NCBI GenBank assembly: GCA_963748295.1
Contig: CAVVIH010000008.1
Location: 620,001-684,000, forward strand
Length of the DNA stretch: 64,000 nucleotides
Origin: CAVVIH01 sp963748295
GTDB lineage: Bacteria > Acidobacteriota > Vicinamibacteria > Vicinamibacterales > 2-12-FULL-66-21
Direction of reading: 5' to 3'
The notes beneath the pieces were generated by a model. It had not been told where the DNA came from. It searched no databases and saw nothing but the letters and a program-made list of their open reading frames with translations. The first letter of the stretch is position 1; each line of letters begins with the position of its first letter. Below are positions 18,113 to 26,325 of the stretch, piece after piece. The position numbers and the translations under genes are program-made.

Positions 18113-18240
18113 CGTAGCGCAGCCCTTCAGGGCTGCCCCTGCGAGCGCGGACGAAAGGCAGGCCTAACCGCCTCCGCCAAGGCTACGGGCGAGTCCGCCG
18201 GAGCGTTTCGCGCGAAGGCGGAAGGCCTGCGCTACTTGGG
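18113..18240. repeat. REP-like composite repeat with inverted ends
   Basis: The segment opens with gtagcgcagcccttcagggc, which forms a gcagccc-ttca-gggctgc hairpin at 18119-18136, and closes with aaggcctgcgctac, the reverse complement of a gtagcgcaggcctt start. Between lie aggcaggcct and a gcctccgcc...ggcgga inverted pair. It fills the 140-base gap between two same-strand hydrolase genes. It overlaps the last bases of the serine hydrolase frame. Confidence 0.55.
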
Positions 18241-19290
18241 AAGCCGCGCCTGAAGAATGATGCCGAGCAGCCGATCCCAGCCCGCGCTTCCTAGGCGAGG
18301 GCCGTCGACATCGGTGTTCATCAGGTTCACGACAACCGTGTCGATCCCGGGGAGGACCGTCAGGCGCTGACCGCCGCTGCCGCTTGCAGTGAAAGCGCCG
18401 GCAGGAATGCCGTTTTCCGTCCGCGTGGTGACCCACCACATCAGGCCGTATCCGTCCTTGGTCGTGCTCGGCTCTGCAGTCGAGTAGCTTCGGGTGACTG
18501 TCCTCGACCCACGCCTTCGGCACGATCTGGCGATCGTTCCACCGGCCGCCGCGCAAGTACAAATGACCGAATCGCGCGAAGTCGCGCGCGGAGATCCGGA
18601 ACCAGTAGCCCGGGTGCATGGATACAGGCTCGAACTCGTATGACGCCTGCCGGATGTCGAAATCCTGCATGCCGATCGGATCGGCAATCCGCGTTTTCAG
18701 CGCCTCGAAGATGTCGTCGCCCGTCAGCTGTCGAAACACCGTGCCGAGCACGTTGAAGTCCCAGTTGTTGTAGTACCAGAACGTCCCCGGCGCATGGCTG
18801 CCTCGCGGAGGGCGGGCGTCGCGCATCGCCTCGACTTCTCCGGCGGCGGGAAGGTAGACGCCGGACCGCGCCCGAAGCAGGTCGAGAATCGTCGCCTGCT
18901 TTTCCTGCGCCGTCAGTTCCGTTCCCTTCTCGCGGATGTCCAGCTTGCCCAATGTCAGCGAGGTGTCGATGCGTCCCTCCGCGCTGTAGATGCCATACAG
19001 CGCGCTCATGAAGCTCTTGCGCGTCGAATGCGTGTGATACGTCTTCGAGACGTCGCCCCATGCGGCGACGACCTGGCCGCGCGTGACGATCATGAATGCG
19101 GCGGATCCTGCCGCGTTGACGTCGGCTTTGCGGATTCCAGTTTCTCCTTCGACCAGCCCAGCGTCTCCACGTCCGCGGCGACGGCCCACTGTGAGCCGGG
19201 GAACACGTCGGTGTCCGCGCGCTCCTGTGAGCGCAGGCCAGGCGCCATGGTCGTGGCGATTCCCAACGCGACCAGAACGGCTCGGCGCAC
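18232..19290 (-). CDS. Secreted beta-lactamase-fold serine hydrolase (two frameshifts)
   Basis: The N-terminal signal peptide starts MRRAVLVALGIATTMAPGL at 19290. After it come the SxxK nucleophile STRKSFMSALYGI, the YxN motif in WYYNNWDFN and a C-terminal GSGGQ strand. This is the class C beta-lactamase/esterase fold (beta-lactamase-related PF00144 type). The coding frame changes near 19135 and near 18475. Joining the three frames gives about 350 residues ending LGIILQARLPK. Two indels could be sequence errors or real decay. Upstream, 12 bases from the start codon, is the terminal repeat of the four-helix-bundle cassette. Confidence 0.7.
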
Positions 19291-19302
19291 GGTGACAATT
19301 CT

Positions 19303-19820
19303 ATTAGTGATTTGGGATTAGCGATTAGTGATTGATTGGTTTTTGATTGGCGATTGGCGATTGGCGCGGCAGGTTTCGCGCGAGCGGACCAGTATCCGCG
19401 TCAGTTCGTCGGCGTCCTTCCAGAGAGGCCTTGTCATCGAGTCTGCGCAGATGCCGACTGCCAATCTCAGCCAGAACGCGCTGTCGATCTCTTCGATCGA
19501 GTTTCCCAATTATAGATGAAATCCGCGCGGAGCCGGCGCGACAAGCGCTCCGGCATGCCGCAGCGCCGGCGAAGCGCGTCTGTGCTGGGCGGCGATTTCA
19601 TTGTTGATGGATTTTGCGGAACGGCCTTGGCAAGGCGCAACACGTCGAGGGCGAATTTCTTCGCACGGGCGCGTAACTGTTCGGGAGTCATGACCCGCCT
19701 CAGGAGCATGCGGCGGGCCAATCTCAAATCCTCAGGTTTTCACCCCAATCGCCTTCAATCACTCAATCACCGATCGAAAATCGCGACCCAATCACTAATC
19801 ACAGATCGCAAATCACTAAT
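19303..19820. mobile_element. Cassette with 32-base terminal inverted repeats enclosing a four-helix-bundle gene
   Basis: AT-rich arms at 19303-19334 and 19789-19820 are inverted copies of one another with 28 of 32 bases matching, built from attagtgatt units. Related degenerate units (gattggcgattggcg; caatcactcaatcacc) extend inward. The only gene inside is a four-helix-bundle protein. The cassette sits exactly between two same-strand genes, and its right arm supplies the TAG stop of the M20 peptidase gene. There is no transposase, so it would be non-autonomous. Base composition of the arms is very unlike the flanking GC-rich DNA. Confidence 0.65.
19318..19691 (-). pseudogene. Four-helix-bundle (S23/TIGR02436-like) protein, frameshifted
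   Basis: The start MTPEQLRARAKKFALDVLRL is typical of the 23S-rRNA-intervening-sequence/four-helix-bundle family. A later frame gives SRADFI-like RLRADFIY and then LGNSIEEIDSAFWLRLAV, the conserved third and fourth helices. At least two frame changes separate these parts, one at an aa/aaa run near 19512. Intact members have about 120 residues, as here if repaired. The molecular role is poorly known; relatives include ribosome-associated S23 and the Avd accessory protein of retroelements. No reverse transcriptase is near. Confidence 0.6.
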
Positions 19821-21204
19821 GGCTCGTTAACAGCTTAATCAGTCGGTACTGAAACTCCAGCCCCTCGAAGAACTGCTTCACGCCCACCCGCTCGTCGCGC
19901 CCGTGGGCGCGCACGTCGTCGATGTCGCCAAACGTGCCGTCGATGCCGAAGGTTGGAATGCCAGCGTTCCGGAAGTACAGGCTGTCGGTGGCGCCGGTGC
20001 TCATGACCGGCACGACGATCACGATGGGGAACATCTCCTTCGTGAGCGACTCGACCGCCGCCATGACGTCCGGCCGCAGCGGCGCCGGCTTGCTCGGGTT
20101 CGCCTTGTTGACGAACGACACCGAGACCTTCGAATCTGCGATCACTTCGGCCAGCTTCGCCTTGACGGCCTCGGGCTCGACGCCCGGAAGGATGCGACAG
20201 TTCACGTTAGCGGTTGCGAGTTGGGGCAGCGCGTTGTTGGCGTGACCGCCCTGGAGCCGCGTAGCCACACACGTCGTCCGCATCATCGAATTCCAGTACG
20301 GCACTTGCGCCGACAGGCGTGCGGCGGCATCGAGGTCCGGGGATGCCGCTGATACGGCTTTCATGTCGGCGGCCGTCTTGGGATCCGACTGGACGAGCGC
20401 CGAGCGTTCGAAGTACGCGCGTGTCACCTCGTTGAGCTGCACGGGAAACTCGAACGCCGCCAGACGCGCGAGCGCGCCCGACAGGCGATAGATCGCGTTC
20501 TCCTTGACCGGCAGCGAGCTGTGGCCGCCGGAGTTGGCGACCTCGAGCCGGAAGTCCTGATAGACCTTTTCGCTCGCCTGCACTTCGTTCGTCAGGTATT
20601 TGCCGCCCCTCATCGTCCCGCCGCCACCCTCGTTGATGGCGAACTCGGCGTCGACGAGGTTGCGATGGTTGGTGACCAGCCAGTTCGCGCCGTTGAAGTC
20701 GCCGCCTTCTTCGTCGGCGGTCAGTGCGAGGATGATGTCGCGATCGGGTTTGAAGCCTTCCTCTTTGAGCCGAATCAGAGCCGCGACGAACTGCGCCGCC
20801 ATGGCTTTGTCGTCGCTGGTGCCGCGTCCGTAGAACCAGCCGTCCTTTTCGATGAACGTGAACGGATCGACCGACCAGTCCTCGCGCTTGGCCTCGACGA
20901 CGTCGAGATGAGCGAGCAGGAGGAGCGGCCGCCTGGCGCCGGTGCCGCGGTAGCGGGCGACCAGATTGTGCTTGCGCGGATCCGGTCCGAGCACCTGGAC
21001 GTCGGCCTCAGGGAAGCCGGCCGCCTTGAGCCGCGCCGCCATCGCCACCGCGGCGTTCGTGACGTTGCCCGCCGGCGTGTCGGTGGTGTTAATCTCGACG
21101 AGCTCCTTGTAGATCTCGCGGGCGCGCGCTTCGTGGGGCTTCGACTGTGCCGGAACACCGGCAGGGATGAGCGAGAACGCAAGGATGGCGATGAATGGAC
21201 GCAT
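19816..21204 (-). CDS. Secreted M20-family metallopeptidase
   Basis: The 462-residue protein begins with a signal peptide (MRPFIAILAFSLIPAGVPAQS). The di-zinc M20 motifs are complete: LLLLAHLDVV (His and the adjacent Asp), WFYGRGTSDDK with the bridging Asp, LTADEEGG with the catalytic Glu pair, and GAHGRDERV-like RAHGRDERVGV near the end. A dimerisation domain (GGHSSLP) is inserted in the usual place. It should act in the periplasm or outside as an aminoacylase, carboxypeptidase or dipeptidase. The stop codon lies in the terminal repeat of the adjacent cassette. Confidence 0.9.
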   Translation of the reverse strand: MRPFIAILAFSLIPAGVPAQSKPHEARAREIYKELVEINTTDTPAGNVTNAAVAMAARLKAAGFPEADVQVLGPDPRKHNLVARYRGTGARRPLLLLAHLDVVEAKREDWSVDPFTFIEKDGWFYGRGTSDDKAMAAQFVAALIRLKEEGFKPDRDIILALTADEEGGDFNGANWLVTNHRNLVDAEFAINEGGGGTMRGGKYLTNEVQASEKVYQDFRLEVANSGGHSSLPVKENAIYRLSGALARLAAFEFPVQLNEVTRAYFERSALVQSDPKTAADMKAVSAASPDLDAAARLSAQVPYWNSMMRTTCVATRLQGGHANNALPQLATANVNCRILPGVEPEAVKAKLAEVIADSKVSVSFVNKANPSKPAPLRPDVMAAVESLTKEMFPIVIVVPVMSTGATDSLYFRNAGIPTFGIDGTFGDIDDVRAHGRDERVGVKQFFEGLEFQYRLIKLLTSH

Positions 21205-21220
21205 GAGGAATTATAGGACC

Positions 21221-22495
21221 ATGACAACCATCCTTCGGATTGCGATCCTTGCAGGTCTCTCATCCATCGCCCTCGCGGCCCAGGGCGGCGTGGCCGGCGA
21301 GTGGATGGTCACGCTCCACGAACAGTTCGGCCCGAGCATCCAGCGGCTGGTACTGACAACGTCCGGCGAAACAGTGAGCGGAACAGTCGGGCGCCGGAAG
21401 ATCGAAGGCACCGTGAAGGACGGCTCTCTCGAGTTCAAGCTCGACAACGCGTCCGCCAAGGGAATGCTCGTCGGAGACGAACTGAAGGGCGAAGTCGTGT
21501 ATTCCGATCGCACCGTGAAGTGGACCGCGGTGCGGATTTCGCCGCGGCCTGCCGTCAGCAGGACACACGACTTCGAGCCGACAGCGTTCCAGCGTTACTT
21601 TTCTTCGGCGATCAAGCCGGTGCTGCGCATCGACCCGGGCGACACGGTGCGTACCTGGGCGGTGGACGCCGGCGGTCGCGACAAGGAGGGTAAGCCACGT
21701 TCAGGCGGAGGAAACCCGCAGACCGGTCCCTTCTATGTCGAAGGCGTGGTGCCGAACGATACGCTCGTCGTCCGGCTCACGAAGGTCCGGACGAATCGCA
21801 ACTGGGCCGGAAGCGGCAACACGATCATGCGCACGGCCCTCGAACCGGGGACGCTCGGCAACCTGAAGTGGGCCACCGAATTTCCAGGCCGCTGGACCAT
21901 CGACGCTGCGAAGAACGTCGCGTTTCTCGAGAAGCCGACCGATCTCTTGAAGGGATTCGAGGTGCCGCTCCAACCCATGGTCGGCTGCGTGGCCGTGGCG
22001 CCGGCGGGAGAATCGTCGATCCGGACGACGGACTCCGGACGGTTTGGCGGCAACATGGACTACAACCAGATTCGGGAGGGGACGACCATCTACCTTCCGG
22101 TTTCACATCCTGGCGCGCTGCTGTTCGTGGGCGACGGCCATGCCGCGCAAGGCGACGGCGAGCTGACCGGCGATGCGCTCGAGACGTCGATGGACATCGA
22201 GTTCACCGTCGACGTGATCAAGGATCAGAACTTCGGCCATCCGCTGGCGGAGAATGCCGAGTATCTGATCAGCATCGGCATCGGCGGATCGCTCGACCAG
22301 GCGCTCCAGCAGGCCACCAGCGGGATGGTGCGCTGGCTGGAACGGGACTACGGGCTGAACCCCAACGAGGCCGCGATGGTGCTCGGCTTTGCAGTGAAGT
22401 ACGACGTCGTGGATCTGGTCGGGACGCAGGTGAGCATCGCGGCGAAGGTGCCCAAAGCGGCCCTGGCGCGCATGCCGAAGAAGCCGGGCGCGTAG
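21221..22495 (+). CDS. Acetamidase/formamidase-family protein with N-terminal beta domain
   Basis: The start ATG 21221 follows taggacc and opens a signal peptide (ILRIAILAGLSSIALAAQ). Residues about 25-115 form a small lipocalin-like beta domain (GEWMVTLHEQFGPSIQRLVL). The rest is the FmdA/AmdA fold with HDFEP, VLRIDPGDTVRTWAVDAGG, the aromatic-rich WATEFPG segment and the metal-site stretch GDGHAAQGDGELTG. Family enzymes release ammonia from formamide or acetamide. Export and the extra domain set it apart from cytoplasmic homologues. It is divergent from the M20 gene, with only 16 bases between the start codons. Confidence 0.85.
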   Translation: MTTILRIAILAGLSSIALAAQGGVAGEWMVTLHEQFGPSIQRLVLTTSGETVSGTVGRRKIEGTVKDGSLEFKLDNASAKGMLVGDELKGEVVYSDRTVKWTAVRISPRPAVSRTHDFEPTAFQRYFSSAIKPVLRIDPGDTVRTWAVDAGGRDKEGKPRSGGGNPQTGPFYVEGVVPNDTLVVRLTKVRTNRNWAGSGNTIMRTALEPGTLGNLKWATEFPGRWTIDAAKNVAFLEKPTDLLKGFEVPLQPMVGCVAVAPAGESSIRTTDSGRFGGNMDYNQIREGTTIYLPVSHPGALLFVGDGHAAQGDGELTGDALETSMDIEFTVDVIKDQNFGHPLAENAEYLISIGIGGSLDQALQQATSGMVRWLERDYGLNPNEAAMVLGFAVKYDVVDLVGTQVSIAAKVPKAALARMPKKPGA

Positions 22496-22511
22496 AACGC
22501 CGTTTCGCTTT

Positions 22512-23123
22512 CTATTTCGGAAACGCCGGGTGGGCCTTGATCTCACGCATCTGCAGGATGTGCCGCTGCTCATGCGTCGAGATGAGCAGCGCCCACTGAT
22601 ACCCATCGCACTGCTGCCGCTCGACAATGTGGGCGCGCAGGTCGTCGCGGGTGGTTTTGACGTATTCCAGCAGCCGATTGTGATGCTGGCGGTACTGCTC
22701 GAGGGCGGCGTGCAGGTCGCGCAACTGGCCGGGAGGCCGCTCAGTCGGTATCGCGACGTCCGGGCGCGTGCGGTCGATCCCATACCAGAGCACGTCCTCG
22801 TCTTTCATCGCACTGCCGCCGCGTGAGGGCCGGGCGAGCGCGGCCTGAAGATCCTTCCAGTAGATCGGTGCGACGACCACGACGTGCTCGAGCGCCTGGG
22901 CGATCGACCACCGGTCTGGCCCCGGTTGAAACGCGAGCTGCTTGGGACTCAGACCGGAGACCTCATCGATCAGCCATGCCGCGGTCACCTGCAGGTGCGC
23001 GACAAGGTGTTGACGTTCGAGGTCCGTCACCTGCGCCGTTGCGGGCGAAGCAGCGTACGTGCAGATCGCGAGGACTCCCGCGATGAACATTCCTCCTATC
23101 ATGACGCGGCCCTTGCCGGTCAT
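22512..23123 (-). CDS. Secreted DinB-family protein
   Basis: The start at 23123 overlaps the upstream stop by four bases (ATGA). A signal peptide (MIGGMFIAGVLAICTYAASPATAQ) precedes a DinB four-helix bundle. Metal ligands are visible: WSIAQALEHVVVV in the first motif and STHEQRHILQM in the last. Unlike the DinB gene at 7.1 kb it is exported. The enzymatic role is unknown. It is convergent with the acetamidase gene, 16 bases apart. Confidence 0.8.
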   Translation of the reverse strand: MTGKGRVMIGGMFIAGVLAICTYAASPATAQVTDLERQHLVAHLQVTAAWLIDEVSGLSPKQLAFQPGPDRWSIAQALEHVVVVAPIYWKDLQAALARPSRGGSAMKDEDVLWYGIDRTRPDVAIPTERPPGQLRDLHAALEQYRQHHNRLLEYVKTTRDDLRAHIVERQQCDGYQWALLISTHEQRHILQMREIKAHPAFPK

Positions 23124-24481
23124 GGCACAACGAACCGAATCATGCTCGTTGCGAGCGCAACCAGTAGTGCACTCGCGCTCACGACCAGCGTGATCGCGGC
23201 CGCGCCGCTGAATCTGGCGCAGACCCAGGCGGCGGGGATCTGGAAGAAGCAGGCAAGAAAGATCCATAGGCGAATCACCTCACCCCGATTGATGCCCATC
23301 AGGTCGACTGCGATGAGCACAGCCAGTAGGCCGCCGCAGAGCGTCGTGATTGGTTGCGTCAGCGAGCTGCGCCACGCTGCGTGCCCTCGAAGTCCGCTCA
23401 GCAACGCGCCGGCGAACAGCACAGCCTGGCTGGGTCCGATGCCGACGAGGAACTCCTCGAGATTCCCGAGTATCCAGACACGGTAAGGCCGCCCTTCGGT
23501 CGCGTTGAACTCGACCGCATGCGCAGAAGTCTGCCGGAGCGCCTGAAGGAGATCGAAGTTGGTCGTGATGTGGACGGCCTCGGCACTGGCAAAGAACGTG
23601 CTCACGACGACGAGAGTCTGCGTCGTGTACCGTCTCCAGGAAATCTGCCCGATCGCGATGGCCCGGAAAGAGAGGGCGGCGAACAACAGGCCCATCACGA
23701 GCGGCAGCGGCTCGAAGAACACGAGCGCGTAGAGAGAAATGCCCAGGGCCATTGCCCACCGCCAGCGTCCGGTCGCCAGCCATCGAAGAAGGATGCAGGC
23801 GCAGGCGAGCGCGAGTACCGGCGTGACGGTGTTCATCAGCGGAAAGAACAGCAGCTTCGCCGGAACGAACAGATACAGCACGGAAGAGTAAAGTGCTGCT
23901 TTCCTGTCCGCGAATAGTTCGCGCACGAACAGATAAATGAACACAGCGCCAAGGTTCGACACCATCACCGCGAGCCACGGCAGAACGTCGGTGCGGGACG
24001 TGGCGAGCCGAAGCGCGTACATCAGCATGACCTTGCCCGGCATGTTGCCCCGTGCGTGCCAGGGCGCCTGCGGGCCGACGCGATTGAAGCGGGTGAGCAG
24101 ATCCCCCGGGTCGTACTGTTGTGAGAATCCGTAAAACGAATTGGCCGTGTCGCTGACGAAGAGAGTCTCGACGTCGAACGGCGTCGCCGACCGGAGCATG
24201 ACCTGCAGCGCCAGCCCTGCGGCGAGCCACATCAGGATGATCGTCCAGTCTCGCCGCGGCGCCGTCGGATGCGGCACAGTGAATCGCAGCAACGCACCAG
24301 ACACCGCGCTCACCAGCAGGAAGGTGAGGAACGTGCGAACGGTCAACGACTGACCGTACTCGTACCCGTAAACCCACTGCCCCTCGAACGAGCCCAGCAC
24401 GATCCAGCTGGTCGCAACCGCGACGCACGTGGTGAGCGACAGCAGCACGCCGAACGCGACCGACACCCGGAGGGCTTGCAC
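23120..24481 (-). CDS. Polytopic membrane protein, possibly a GT-C-type glycosyltransferase
   Basis: About 453 residues from GTG 24481; the frame is open further into the amidase gene but that part is not hydrophobic. Eleven or more TM helices are predicted. After the second or third helix a polar loop carries FVSDTANSFYGFSQQYDPGD and HARGNMPGKVMLMY, which resembles the acidic first loop and later loop of dolichyl-phosphate-mannose-type GT-C transferases. No family motif is certain. It sits in a same-strand set with the amidase upstream and the DinB gene downstream, overlapping the latter by four bases. Confidence 0.65.
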   Translation of the reverse strand: MQALRVSVAFGVLLSLTTCVAVATSWIVLGSFEGQWVYGYEYGQSLTVRTFLTFLLVSAVSGALLRFTVPHPTAPRRDWTIILMWLAAGLALQVMLRSATPFDVETLFVSDTANSFYGFSQQYDPGDLLTRFNRVGPQAPWHARGNMPGKVMLMYALRLATSRTDVLPWLAVMVSNLGAVFIYLFVRELFADRKAALYSSVLYLFVPAKLLFFPLMNTVTPVLALACACILLRWLATGRWRWAMALGISLYALVFFEPLPLVMGLLFAALSFRAIAIGQISWRRYTTQTLVVVSTFFASAEAVHITTNFDLLQALRQTSAHAVEFNATEGRPYRVWILGNLEEFLVGIGPSQAVLFAGALLSGLRGHAAWRSSLTQPITTLCGGLLAVLIAVDLMGINRGEVIRLWIFLACFFQIPAAWVCARFSGAAAITLVVSASALLVALATSMIRFVVP

Positions 24482-24495
24482 GCCGGACGAGCCGA

Positions 24496-26169
24496 TCAGA
24501 AGATCCGGCCGTGCGGCAGGTGGGCCTTGCCCTTGAACACGTGCGGCTTCTTCGGCAATCCCTCGCACAGACCTGCGTTCGGTACCGGGATGACGGAACC
24601 GAGGAACCGCGGCGGCGTCCGCGCGTGAAGCTCCTGCTCGAGGTCGTAGCCGAAGCCGATCAACTCCGGCTCGCGCAAGAACGTGCTGTACATAAGGATG
24701 CTGGCCGGCCTGCCCGACGTTCGGACGCCCACAGGCAGCGACAGGTTCGGATAGCCGGACACCGCCGGTCCCGTCGAATTGGTCAGATGCGGCGCGACGA
24801 TCGCGTCGAGGCCGTCTCGCGCGAGCGCGCCGTCGATCCCCGACCGCGCGGTGCCGGTCGCATGGGTGCGCGCCGCGACGTAGTCGGGATCGGTGAGATT
24901 ACCGCTGGTTGATTCGGCCAGCTCGAAGATCTCCTGGCCGTAGTAGACCAGCTCGGCGTGGCAGTGCGCGGTATTGAACGCGATCAGATCCGCGAGCGTG
25001 CGCATATTCGTGTGCGTCAGCGTCGCCAGGTATTCGGCTATCTGCGCCTTGAACTCAAAGAGCAGCGCGATGAACTCCTCGTTGGTGTAGGCGAACACGT
25101 CGCCGGTGTCGGTATCGACAATCGTTGCGCCGAGGCTCTCCATGACGTCGAGCGCGTGTTCGGCAAACGCGACGGTATCCTCGTCGCCCGGGTAGCCGAA
25201 ATAGCTGTAGTCGAAGAACCGGACGTCCCGTCCAATCCGCGCGCCGTCGAGCGCGCCGCGCTGCAGGAACTGCGTGTAGTCGGCTGGAACCGTGTGGCCG
25301 ATGACTTCGCCGAACGGCGACTGCAGCGCGCCCAGCAGGATCGCCACATCGCTGACGCTGCGCGCCATCGGTCCCGCCGTGTCCTGCTGATGACTGATCG
25401 GGATGATCCCGTCCTGCGAGACGAGCCCGAGCGTCGGCTTCAGGCCGACGATGTTCTCGACCGACGAGGGTCCGGTGATCGAGCCGTCCGTCTCGGTGCC
25501 GATCGCCGCCGCGCACAGGTTCGCAGCGGCGGCGGCGCCGGAACCGGAGCTCGATCCCCAGGACGTGTAGGACAACACATACGGGTTGATCGTGTCGCCG
25601 CCGCGCGCGCTCCATCCGACTGCAAGAGCGCCGAGATCGGGATCGAACGGAACGAAGCCGCGGAAGTTCGCCCACTCGCCGAGGTTCGTCTTTCCGAGGA
25701 TCACCGCGCCGGCGGCGCGCAGCCGCTGAACGATGACCGCATCGCCCGGCACGCGGCTGCCGTAGATCGCCAGCGACCCGGCAGTGGTCTGCATGTTGTC
25801 GTCGGTGGCGATGTTGTCTTTCAGCAGAATCGGGATGCCGTGCAGCGCGCCGCGCACGTGCCCCGCGCGCCTCTCGTTGTCGAGTTGCGCGGCGATCGCC
25901 ACCGCCTGGGGATTGGTTTCGATGACGGCGTGCAACAGCGGGTTCAGGTCAGCGATGCGCTGGAGATAGCCAAGGACGAGCTCGCGGCTGCTCAGCTGGC
26001 CGGATGCCAACATCGCCTGCAGCTCCGAAATCGTTTTCTCGACGAATGCGGCAGGTCCCTTGGCCCCGAGCGCTGCCACCAGTGCCGCACCGCCGGCGGC
26101 GGTGGTCCCGAGGAACGTCCGTCGCGAAATGGGGCGGCCGCTCCAGCCACCGGAAGTCTTCGTCTTCAT
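24496..26169 (-). CDS. Tat-exported amidase-signature-family amidase
   Basis: The 557-residue protein has a twin-arginine signal (SRRTFLGTTAAGGAALVAALGA). The amidase signature follows with catalytic Lys in PILLKDNIATDDN and the Ser-cisSer pair in GSSSGSGAAAA and GTETDGSITGPSS. The C-terminal YPNLSLPVG segment is typical. It hydrolyses an amide, with the substrate not readable. The start was chosen at ATG 26169 after a ggagga site. Most relatives in this branch belong with peptide or aryl amidases rather than GatA. Confidence 0.9.
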   Translation of the reverse strand: MKTKTSGGWSGRPISRRTFLGTTAAGGAALVAALGAKGPAAFVEKTISELQAMLASGQLSSRELVLGYLQRIADLNPLLHAVIETNPQAVAIAAQLDNERRAGHVRGALHGIPILLKDNIATDDNMQTTAGSLAIYGSRVPGDAVIVQRLRAAGAVILGKTNLGEWANFRGFVPFDPDLGALAVGWSARGGDTINPYVLSYTSWGSSSGSGAAAAANLCAAAIGTETDGSITGPSSVENIVGLKPTLGLVSQDGIIPISHQQDTAGPMARSVSDVAILLGALQSPFGEVIGHTVPADYTQFLQRGALDGARIGRDVRFFDYSYFGYPGDEDTVAFAEHALDVMESLGATIVDTDTGDVFAYTNEEFIALLFEFKAQIAEYLATLTHTNMRTLADLIAFNTAHCHAELVYYGQEIFELAESTSGNLTDPDYVAARTHATGTARSGIDGALARDGLDAIVAPHLTNSTGPAVSGYPNLSLPVGVRTSGRPASILMYSTFLREPELIGFGYDLEQELHARTPPRFLGSVIPVPNAGLCEGLPKKPHVFKGKAHLPHGRIF

Positions 26170-26325
26170 ATTCGTCCTCCGGTTGAAGAGTGCGGATAGA
26201 GCGGTCGATTGTGGTCCCATGGCCGTTCACAGTCAAGGAAGTGCAAAGAGCAAAAAAACTGGCCGAGGCGTGTCACGAAAAGTTCCTCCGCAGCCACATA
26301 CCTGACGGGAAGGACTGGAGGGGTG

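Noticed and set aside
19303..19820. A diversity-generating retroelement (four-helix bundle as Avd)
   Set aside because: No reverse transcriptase, no template/variable repeat pair and no target C-type lectin domain nearby.
24958..26199. 413-codon plus-strand frame opposite the amidase
   Set aside because: Antisense shadow; amidase signature residues are clear on the other strand.
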